Shown in pieces: positions 1 through 4,770 of a stretch of 5,308 bases of DNA (position 1 is its first letter; each line of letters begins with the position of its first letter). The notes under the pieces are model-generated. The model ran no database searches. It was given only the letters and a program-made list of their open reading frames with translations, and was not told the DNA's origin. Origin of the DNA: Desulfotignum sp. (GTDB taxonomy: Bacteria; Desulfobacterota; Desulfobacteria; Desulfobacterales; Desulfobacteraceae); contig JAABSS010000081.1 of assembly GCA_011390235.1 (NCBI GenBank), forward strand, positions 1 to 5,308. The letters are read 5' to 3'. The position numbers and the translations under genes were made by a program.

Positions 1-359
1 TGGGATTAACAGAAAAGATGCTCATGGACCGGATTCGCCTGATGAAGGAAAAATCCCTTATCCGGCGCATCGGCGGCAATTTCAGCCCGGACCGGCTCGG
101 ATATTACTCCACCCTTTGTGCGGCAAAGGTTGCAGAAGAAAAAATCGATCTTTTTACGCACACGGTCAATGCGTATCCCGGGGTCACCCACAATTACATG
201 CGGGAGCATCTCTTCAACATCTGGTTTACCTTTATCGCCCCTTCCCGGGAACTGATCCAGAACCATCTTGATGACATATCCAAAAAAACCGGTGTCCATC
301 CCATATTGAACCTGCCGGCCACCCGGGTATTTAAAATTTCCGCCAATTTCAAGTTATGA
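1..359 (+). CDS. Siroheme decarboxylase subunit, AhbA/AhbB type (5' partial)
   Basis: The product is one subunit of the enzyme that decarboxylates siroheme to didecarboxysiroheme in the alternative heme pathway of sulfate reducers and archaea; it acts in the cytoplasm, normally as an AhbA-AhbB heterodimer. The gene enters the window already open: the first full codon is at position 3 and reads GLTEK, continuing into the MDRIRLMKE and LIRRIGGNF stretch, so the ATG at 18 is internal. The N-terminal part is the end of an AsnC/Lrp-like winged helix. It is followed by the family hallmarks GVTHNYMREH, NIWFTFIAPS and LNLPATRVFKI, and the C-terminus is complete (TGA). The protein is easily mistaken for an Lrp/AsnC regulator. 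I lean to the alpha subunit because of the THNY form of the motif, but cannot separate AhbA from AhbB securely. It overlaps the next gene by ATGA. Confidence 0.85.
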   Translation, partial: GLTEKMLMDRIRLMKEKSLIRRIGGNFSPDRLGYYSTLCAAKVAEEKIDLFTHTVNAYPGVTHNYMREHLFNIWFTFIAPSRELIQNHLDDISKKTGVHPILNLPATRVFKISANFKL

Positions 360-1174
360 GGCCGGTGAAACTGTGTCTTGTGTCCACCAACTGCCCGGTG
401 GGCAGATGGGATGAAAATTTGGGCAACTGCCTCGGTCTCATCCACAAGGCTGCTGAAAAAAAAGCCGATATAGTGGTATTTCCGGAAATGAATCTCACCG
501 GTTATGCCACCGGCCGCAAGATTGCAGATTATGCCAGGGCCATTGATAACTGTCTTGTCCAGCGCTTCCAAGACATATCGGATCAGCTGAATCTGGCAAT
601 CCTGGCAGGACTTGCTGAAAAAGCGGATACTGCGAAAAAGACCTTTGCATCCCATCTGGTATTTATTCCAGGCACCGTACCCGGCAAATACCATAAGCTG
701 CACATCGCCCCCAGTGAACAGGAAATTTTTACCCCTGGATATACAATTCCGGTGTTTGTACATGCCGGCATCACCTTCGGCATCCAGTTGTGCTATGATG
801 CGCATTTTCCGGAATTATCCACGGCCATGGCAATGCAGGGTGTGGATCTTATTGTCCTGCCCCATGCATCGCCCAGGGGGACACCAGCGGAAAAACACAC
901 ATCCTGGATGCGGCATCTGCCGGCCCGGGCCTTTGACAACGGGGTCTTTATCGCGGCCGTGAACCAGGCCGGAGACAATGGCGCAGGCTTGGATTTTCCC
1001 GGCCTGTCTCTGGTTATCGGTCCGGATGGACATATTGTCTCCAAATCCATGGCCTGTAAAAATCATCTGCATATTGTGGATCTGGACCCTGCACTGCTCT
1101 GCCATGTCCGGTCCCACAGGATGCGCTATTTTCTGCCTTCCCGCCGCAACGATCTGTTCCCGGTCAATGTTTGA
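356..1174 (+). CDS. Nitrilase-superfamily carbon-nitrogen hydrolase (amidohydrolase)
   Basis: This is a complete 272-residue protein, the usual length for a single-domain nitrilase-superfamily enzyme; such enzymes hydrolyse amides, N-carbamoyl groups or nitriles through a Glu-Lys-Cys triad. The triad is visible as Glu44 in VVFPEMNLTGY, Lys114 in KYHKLHIAP and Cys146 in GIQLCYDAHFPE. Glu121 or Glu124 in SEQEIFTPG is a likely auxiliary acid. The C-terminal RYFLPSRRNDLF resembles the RRP-type ending of the family. There is no signal peptide, so it is cytosolic. The start ATG overlaps the stop of the siroheme decarboxylase gene (ATGA), and no good Shine-Dalgarno precedes it, which suggests translational coupling. 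The closest general description is an N-carbamoylputrescine amidase or omega-amidase-like enzyme, but the substrate cannot be read from the sequence. A link to heme synthesis is suggested only by position. Confidence 0.88.
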   Translation: MRPVKLCLVSTNCPVGRWDENLGNCLGLIHKAAEKKADIVVFPEMNLTGYATGRKIADYARAIDNCLVQRFQDISDQLNLAILAGLAEKADTAKKTFASHLVFIPGTVPGKYHKLHIAPSEQEIFTPGYTIPVFVHAGITFGIQLCYDAHFPELSTAMAMQGVDLIVLPHASPRGTPAEKHTSWMRHLPARAFDNGVFIAAVNQAGDNGAGLDFPGLSLVIGPDGHIVSKSMACKNHLHIVDLDPALLCHVRSHRMRYFLPSRRNDLFPVNV

Positions 1175-1967
1175 CCTGTGATCTCCGGTTCTGGATATAG
1201 GCATTTTTGATGGCGGTATATGGATCAAGGGATGCTGCTTTCAAGTCCTCATAATCACCGATGCGAAAGGATGTCCGGTTGACGATGTCAAGTATGCCAA
1301 GCCCGGTATCAAGCTCCCAGGGTTCCACATAATTGAGCGGGGTGATAAAATAATCCCCTACCCTGCCCACGGTGTCCCGTAAGGTGGAAGGCCCGAAGAC
1401 CGGCAGCACCAGATAAAATCCTTCTGTGATGTGATAAGTGCCCAAAGTCTGTCCCAGATCTTCTGTTTTTGTGTGCATATCCAGGTGTTTCTGGGCCACC
1501 TGGTTGAACCCCAGTATACCGGCGGTTGAATTGACAAAAAATATACCGATTTCATCAGATGCCTGGTGCAGTTTTCCCTGGAGCAGGTTGTTGACAAACC
1601 TGACAGGAAAGAGCAGGTTATGGAAAAAATTGCGGATGCCTCTTCTGGCCGGTGTGGGCACAAGAGCCTTATACCCTTTGGCAAGGGGTTTGAGCGCATA
1701 AAAATACAGCCTGTCATTCACCGTATACATGGCATAATTAAAATAATAGATGGGATCAGCCACCCGGGACGTAACAGGTGTATCATCTTCAAATTCATCA
1801 AACAGGTCATCACCAAAATCATTGTCACCACCTGAAACTGCATCCGCATTTTCCTGCGGTGATGCAGTTTGATATGCAACAACAGCATCAGCTGCCCATG
1901 CAATGGACACTGTGCCCGCAAAAACCAAAAAACCGATGATACACAGAACCTGACATGTTTTTTTCAT
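1164..1967 (-). CDS. mlaA: MlaA/VacJ family outer-membrane phospholipid-asymmetry protein
   Basis: MlaA sits in the outer membrane as a ring-like channel through which phospholipids are exchanged with the Mla machinery. I choose the ATG at 1965-1967 (267 aa), not the one four codons upstream. The AAGGA at 1979-1983 is about 11 nt from it but touches the upstream ATG, and the chosen start gives a normal MKK signal peptide. The signal has a hydrophobic core and a likely signal peptidase I site after AWA (residue 25). It has no lipobox cysteine, unlike E. coli MlaA, a lipoprotein. A very acidic linker (about residues 48-62) precedes the conserved body: DPIYYFNYAMY, VPTPARRGIRNFFHNL, NSTAGILGFNQVA, EDLGQTLGTYH, LPVFGPSTLRDTVG and DPYTAIKNAYIQNRR. 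It is the last gene of the mla operon, and its 3' end overlaps the convergent nitrilase gene by 11 bp. Confidence 0.93.
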   Translation of the reverse strand: MKKTCQVLCIIGFLVFAGTVSIAWAADAVVAYQTASPQENADAVSGGDNDFGDDLFDEFEDDTPVTSRVADPIYYFNYAMYTVNDRLYFYALKPLAKGYKALVPTPARRGIRNFFHNLLFPVRFVNNLLQGKLHQASDEIGIFFVNSTAGILGFNQVAQKHLDMHTKTEDLGQTLGTYHITEGFYLVLPVFGPSTLRDTVGRVGDYFITPLNYVEPWELDTGLGILDIVNRTSFRIGDYEDLKAASLDPYTAIKNAYIQNRRSQVKH

Positions 1968-1978
1968 ATTGCTGTACA

Positions 1979-1983
1979 TCCTT
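1979..1983 (-). promoter_or_regulatory. Ribosome binding site that decides the mlaA start
   Basis: The minus strand reads TGAAGGATG here. The AAGGA lies directly against, and shares its last base with, the upstream ATG at 1977-1979, too close to serve it. It is about 11 nt from the ATG at 1965-1967, which is therefore the better start. Confidence 0.6.
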
Positions 1984-2003
1984 CATTATATAGTTTCAAG
2001 AAG

Positions 2004-2023
2004 CATCAGTCTGTTACCTGATG
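2004..2023 (-). repeat. Short inverted repeat between mlaD and mlaA
   Basis: CATCAG at 2004-2009 and CTGATG at 2018-2023 form a 6-bp stem with an 8-nt loop, in the 61-nt gap after the mlaD stop. On the minus-strand transcript it is followed by UUCUU but no real U-tract. It may be a weak attenuator or processing site, or chance; it is too weak to call a terminator. Confidence 0.3.
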
Positions 2024-2028
2024 GTATA

Positions 2029-2481
2029 TCACAAGGCATTTTCACTGAAGATGAATTTTCTGATCAACGATTCAATATCCAGAGAGGATTCCGTATTTTC
2101 AATTTCATCTCCATGAGCCAGCATTGTATCTGATCCACCGGGCAGAATTTCAATATATTTTTCACCGATTATCCCCGCGGTTTTGATTGATGCAATGCTG
2201 TCTTCGGATATGGCAATTTTCCGGTCAATATCCAGTGCCACTTTTGCCACCAGAAATTGTGTATCTATACGAATGGCGGACACATGACCGATTTTCACAC
2301 CGGCAAGTTCCACCACCGCTTTTTTTTTGAGACCTGATGCAGAGGAAAAATATCCATACACAGTATACCGGTCTTTGAAAAAAGCGGACAGGTCACCCAT
2401 TACAATGAGCAGGTACCCTGCACAGAAAATTCCGATAAGAACAAAGATACCCACATAAAAATTTCGTTTTTTCTCATTCAT
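2029..2481 (-). CDS. mlaD: MlaD family MCE-domain lipid-binding protein
   Basis: This 150-residue protein is the MCE subunit of the Mla complex; it is anchored in the inner membrane, forms a hexameric ring in the periplasm and passes lipid to or from MlaE. The short basic N-terminus (MNEKKRN) is followed by one membrane helix at about residues 9-28 (VGIFVLIGIF onward). The MCE domain follows at about residues 38-118, with YTVYGYFSSASGLKKKAVVELAGVKIGHV and the typical IKTAGIIGEKYIEILPGG segment. The C-terminal ESLIRKFIF matches the helix that lines the pore in E. coli MlaD. The disordered tail of the longer E. coli protein is absent. The start has a good GAGGA 9 nt upstream. There is a run of nine A on the coding strand at codons for Lys52-54. 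Confidence 0.94.
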   Translation of the reverse strand: MNEKKRNFYVGIFVLIGIFCAGYLLIVMGDLSAFFKDRYTVYGYFSSASGLKKKAVVELAGVKIGHVSAIRIDTQFLVAKVALDIDRKIAISEDSIASIKTAGIIGEKYIEILPGGSDTMLAHGDEIENTESSLDIESLIRKFIFSENAL

Positions 2482-2490
2482 ACAATATGG

Positions 2491-2495
2491 TCCTC
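2491..2495 (-). promoter_or_regulatory. Shine-Dalgarno of mlaD
   Basis: GAGGA on the minus strand lies 9 nt before the mlaD ATG and fixes that start. It overlaps the TGA at 2494-2496 that ends the in-frame continuation of mlaF, a layout typical of tightly packed operon genes. Confidence 0.65.
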
Positions 2496-2586
2496 AGAAC
2501 CCGGGTGAAAATAATGCATTTTTGTCCAATACTGCATATTCTGCAGCCTTTTGGTCTTTTTTGCCTGGTGGCTGGTATGTGAACTA
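2494..2586 (-). other. In-frame continuation of mlaF beyond an amber (TAG) codon
   Basis: After the TAG at 2584-2586 the mlaF frame stays open for 29 codons, reading FTYQPPGKKDQKAAEYAV and then LDKNALFSPGF, to a TGA at 2494-2496. With the TAG read as an amino acid, MlaF would be 281 residues, close to the roughly 270 of E. coli MlaF. The first residues resemble the tail of E. coli MlaF as I remember it (PFRYPAG). The gap to mlaD would shrink from 102 to 12 nt. Chance openness over 29 codons is about one in four, so the case rests on tail similarity and spacing. Options are pyrrolysine or other amber readthrough, a recent nonsense mutation, a sequencing error, or an unrelated tail. Confidence 0.5.
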
Positions 2587-3339
2587 TCCATGTGCCATGC
2601 TCTCTTTTCCCTGTATAAAGGCCTGAACCTCGGGAATATCGGAGTGCAGCAACTCCTGTCCGGAGCCCTCAAAAAGAATAATGCCCTCATCCAGCAGGGC
2701 AATGTGCTGGGCCAGATCAAAAATCTGCGGGATATCATGGCTTACGATCACAGCAGTAAATCCAAATTTTTTCTGGTACTCTTTTATCATGGTGTGTACA
2801 TTTTTTTTGCGTACGGGATCCAGGCCTGTGGTGGGTTCATCAAACAATATCACCTCCGGATTTGTCACAAGGGCCCGTGCCAGGGCGACCCGCTTGCGCA
2901 TTCCCCCGGACAGTTCTGAAGGGTATTTCTTGTCAATACCTTCAATGCCAAGCTGTTTCATGCGGGCATGTACCTTTTGCTGCAATACAGCATCCGCAAT
3001 TTTTGAAGTTTCCTTCAGGGGCAGTGCAATGTTTTCATATACGGTGAGAAAATCAAACAGGGCATTGTCCTGGAACATATAGCTTGTTTTTTTCTTGAAC
3101 TGGCGGGCTTTTTCTTTGGACAGCCGGTCCAAAGGCTCTCCCTGGATCAGCAGTTGGCCAAAATCCTGATGGATCAGCCCCACTATATGCTTGAGCAGGA
3201 CGGATTTTCCTGTTCCACTCTTACCGATAACCACGGTAACCTGGCCTTTGGTTATGGACAGATTTATCCCCTTGAGCACTTCCAGGTCCCCGAATTTCTT
3301 TTTCAGATCCTTGAATTGAATAAAAGGTGGTGTTGTCAT
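2584..3339 (-). CDS. mlaF: MlaF family ABC transporter ATP-binding protein
   Basis: This is the ATPase that powers the Mla lipid transporter on the cytoplasmic face, binding the MlaE permease as a dimer. All ABC motifs are present: Walker A GKSGTGKS (39-46), Q-loop Gln90 in MFQDNALFD, signature LSGGM (143-147), Walker B VILFDEP (163-169) with catalytic Glu168, D-loop GLDP, and His201 in IVSHD. The LSGGM followed by RKRVALARAL and the FDNALF-like Q-loop are typical of the MlaF/Ttg2A group. The ATG lies 3 nt after the mlaE stop with no clear Shine-Dalgarno, so translation is probably coupled to mlaE. The 251-residue frame stops at TAG, shortly after the conserved AFIQGK, without the usual C-terminal tail, and that frame continues beyond the stop (see the separate entry). 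TAG ends no other complete gene in the window. Confidence 0.95.
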   Translation of the reverse strand: MTTPPFIQFKDLKKKFGDLEVLKGINLSITKGQVTVVIGKSGTGKSVLLKHIVGLIHQDFGQLLIQGEPLDRLSKEKARQFKKKTSYMFQDNALFDFLTVYENIALPLKETSKIADAVLQQKVHARMKQLGIEGIDKKYPSELSGGMRKRVALARALVTNPEVILFDEPTTGLDPVRKKNVHTMIKEYQKKFGFTAVIVSHDIPQIFDLAQHIALLDEGIILFEGSGQELLHSDIPEVQAFIQGKESMAHG

Positions 3340-3342
3340 GGA

Positions 3343-4134
3343 TTATACCAGAAAAGAAGTAATTACATAGTCGCAGATCAGAATAGTGACACAGGACTGC
3401 ACCACTGCGTTGGTTGTTGCCAGAGACACGCCTTTTGCCCCGAATTCGCCCTGGCGGTTCACATGGGAATAATACCCGCGGTAGCAGCATATGGTGGTCA
3501 CCACAATGGCAAACACGATGGATTTGAAAAATCCCCCCCAGATATCGGCCATTTTCACACTGTGAATTACCCTGTCCATGTATACGGCTTCATTTATTCC
3601 CAGAAGCAGTGATCCGGACAGGTATCCGCCGAAAATGCCCACCATGTCAAAGAGTGCGGTAAGCAAAGGAAAGCTTAAAACAGCAGCCAGTATTCTGGGC
3701 GTAAACACAAAGCGCACAGGATCGATCTGCATGGTGAACAGGGCATCGATCTGTTCTGACATGCGCATGACCCCGATTTCAGCGGCCATGGCTGAGCCTG
3801 CCCTGGCAGTGATCATGATTGCGGTCAAAACAGGTCCCAGTTCCCGGATCAGGGTTAACGAAACAGCGGTACCCAAAGCTGCCTCAGAGCCGAATGTTAT
3901 CAGGGTATAATATCCCTGGAGTCCCAGTACCATGCCGGTGAACAATCCAGTGAGCAGGATGACAAAAATTGATTTGGCACCTATAAACCAGATATGGTCC
4001 AGTATTTTGTTCGTTTGAAATGAGAGGGTAAATACCTGACCGACACCGGAAGCAAAGAACAAAAAAAGCCTGCCCACAGATGCAATGAATTTGGTAAAAA
4101 TACTGCCGATGGCTTCAATATAACAGGTTATCAT
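3343..4134 (-). CDS. mlaE: MlaE family ABC transporter permease
   Basis: This is the inner-membrane permease of the Mla phospholipid transporter. From the ATG at 4132-4134 it is 263 residues, near the 260 of E. coli MlaE; upstream in-frame ATGs would add 65 residues of unlike sequence across the control region and are rejected. An amphipathic N-terminal segment (1-40) is followed by the hallmark GLFTGMVLGLQGYYTL (63-78), LIRELGPVLTAIMITARAGSAMAAEIG (95-121), the IDALFTMQIDPVRFVFTPR coupling region (129-147) and several hydrophobic helices to the C-terminus (about 148-175, 203-218 and 243-262). It is first in the operon, with mlaF 3 nt downstream. The start has only a weak AAAAG close by. No fused STAS domain is seen at its N-terminus. 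Confidence 0.93.
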   Translation of the reverse strand: MITCYIEAIGSIFTKFIASVGRLFLFFASGVGQVFTLSFQTNKILDHIWFIGAKSIFVILLTGLFTGMVLGLQGYYTLITFGSEAALGTAVSLTLIRELGPVLTAIMITARAGSAMAAEIGVMRMSEQIDALFTMQIDPVRFVFTPRILAAVLSFPLLTALFDMVGIFGGYLSGSLLLGINEAVYMDRVIHSVKMADIWGGFFKSIVFAIVVTTICCYRGYYSHVNRQGEFGAKGVSLATTNAVVQSCVTILICDYVITSFLV

Positions 4135-4144
4135 AATCTTTTGT

Positions 4145-4173
4145 CTTATATCGGATTTACAAGGAAAATACAA
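4145..4173 (-). promoter_or_regulatory. Candidate promoter of the mla operon
   Basis: On the minus strand TTGTAT (4168-4173) and TATAAG (4145-4150) are separated by 17 bp. The -10 matches the consensus at five of six bases, the -35 at only three. Initiation would fall only about 3-5 nt before the mlaE ATG, implying a nearly leaderless message. This fits the poor Shine-Dalgarno but remains weak evidence. Confidence 0.25.
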
Positions 4174-4191
4174 GATATGTTGACAAACAGA

Positions 4192-4224
4192 TTGACACGT
4201 ATAGCAAAAAACATTACGTATAAA
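4192..4224 (+). promoter_or_regulatory. Candidate promoter of the ribbon-helix-helix/activase unit
   Basis: A perfect -35 hexamer TTGACA (4192-4197) lies upstream of an AT-rich TACGTATAAA stretch that could supply the -10. The best hexamer TATAAA (4219-4224) is 21 bp away, longer than ideal, and the one at 17 bp (TACGTA) is poor. A second perfect TTGACA lies 12 bp upstream. Confidence 0.35.
4197..4222 (+). repeat. Paired ACGTATA direct repeat
   Basis: ACGTATA occurs at 4197-4203 and 4216-4222, 19 bp apart start to start, about two helical turns. The pair overlaps the candidate promoter, as an operator would. A second pair of ACGTAT cores lies inside the downstream gene at 4575-4580 and 4595-4600. 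Confidence 0.4.
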
Positions 4225-4259
4225 AGTATATTTTTTTTTTTGATAAAACAAGGTATCAC

Positions 4260-4273
4260 ACATCTTCAGATGT
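4260..4273. promoter_or_regulatory. 14-bp palindrome, possible operator
   Basis: ACATCT-TC-AGATGT is a perfect inverted repeat with 6-bp arms and a 2-bp centre. It lies downstream of the candidate promoter and 9 nt before the AAAGGAAAG ribosome binding site of the next gene. A dimeric regulator such as the encoded ribbon-helix-helix protein could bind it; this is inference from position. Confidence 0.4.
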
Positions 4274-4294
4274 AAAAGGTGAAAGGAAAGCCCC

Positions 4295-4768
4295 ATGGCC
4301 CAGAAAATCACTTTGAGCATACCGGACATGCTTCATGAAAGACTCAAACAATGGCGGGATTCTTTTAATTTTTCAAAAATGTTCCAGGATGCGGTCACAG
4401 ATGCCATCCAGAAAAAAGAAGAGTTCCAGAAACGGTTTTCCCAGGAGTTTGATATGACGGAAGTCATTATGCGCCTGCAAAAGGAAAAGCAGGACTGGGT
4501 CAGACAATTTTATAAACTGGGACGAAAAGAAGGCATAAGATGGGGTAAATCCGCCCATTTTGAAGACCTGTTATACGTATTGCAGGTGCAAGATACGTAT
4601 GAACTGGTTCAGGATACAAGATTTTCCGCATATTTCAATAACATTATGGGCAGCTACGGGATTGATCAATTCACCATCTATGAAAAAAATGACCACAAGA
4701 AAATGTTTTTAGACGGCTGGATGAACGGGGTTAAGGAATTCTGGAACCAGGTAAAGGAAGCGCTGTAA
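4295..4768 (+). CDS. Ribbon-helix-helix (CopG/Arc-like) protein with uncharacterised C-terminal region
   Basis: This 157-residue cytoplasmic protein begins with a probable ribbon-helix-helix DNA-binding fold: a short strand KITLSIP (4-10), a first helix DMLHERLKQWRD (11-22), a turn and a second helix FSKMFQDAVTDAIQKK (26-41). A charged helical stretch follows (42-75), then a region with spaced glycines and aromatics, YKLGRKEGIRWGKSAHFEDLLYVL (73-96), and a C-terminal WMNGVKEFWNQVKEAL (142-157). I do not recognise this C-terminal region as a named domain; it may sense a ligand or mediate oligomerisation. A good AAAGGAAAG lies before the ATG. The gene is divergent from the mla operon and ends 2 nt before the activase gene, so the two are probably co-transcribed. 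A role as autoregulator and regulator of the activase is inferred. Confidence 0.75.
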   Translation: MAQKITLSIPDMLHERLKQWRDSFNFSKMFQDAVTDAIQKKEEFQKRFSQEFDMTEVIMRLQKEKQDWVRQFYKLGRKEGIRWGKSAHFEDLLYVLQVQDTYELVQDTRFSAYFNNIMGSYGIDQFTIYEKNDHKKMFLDGWMNGVKEFWNQVKEAL

Positions 4769-4770
4769 AA

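Larger units (their letters stand above)
4135..4294. promoter_or_regulatory. Divergent control region between mlaE and the ribbon-helix-helix gene
   Basis: This 160-bp, strongly AT-rich gap separates two divergent transcription units and should hold both promoters. It contains twin TTGACA hexamers (4180-4185, 4192-4197), two ACGTATA copies (4197-4203, 4216-4222), an 11-T tract (4231-4241) and a 14-bp palindrome (4260-4273). No small gene with a convincing start was seen in it. Confidence 0.7.

Noticed and set aside
18..359. Complete Lrp/AsnC regulator starting at 18
   Set aside because: The frame is open upstream and the residues before the ATG continue the winged-helix motif; the THNY and NLPATR motifs indicate a siroheme decarboxylase subunit.
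194..805. 203-codon open frame on the minus strand
   Set aside because: It lies opposite the siroheme decarboxylase and nitrilase genes, whose products carry clear family motifs; its own product shows none.
815..1228. 137-codon open frame on the minus strand
   Set aside because: Antisense to the nitrilase gene, crossing the mlaA 3' end in another frame; no recognisable features.
2004..2023. Rho-independent terminator between mlaD and mlaA
   Set aside because: The stem is only 6 bp, A/T-containing, and lacks a U-tract; mlaA is best kept in the operon.
2478..2738. 86-codon minus-strand frame ending in an ATGA overlap with mlaD
   Set aside because: Most of it is a second frame of mlaF, including the Walker/H-loop distal region. 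The ATGA overlap is tempting, but the product has no family features, and the mlaF continuation explains the gap better.
3154..3612. 152-codon plus-strand frame
   Set aside because: It is opposite the mlaF start and mlaE end; rich in Cys and His by composition and without known motifs.
4135..4329. N-terminal extension of mlaE to an ATG at 4329
   Set aside because: It would add 65 residues unlike MlaE, run through the control region and overlap the start of the ribbon-helix-helix gene. The ATG at 4134 gives the normal family length.
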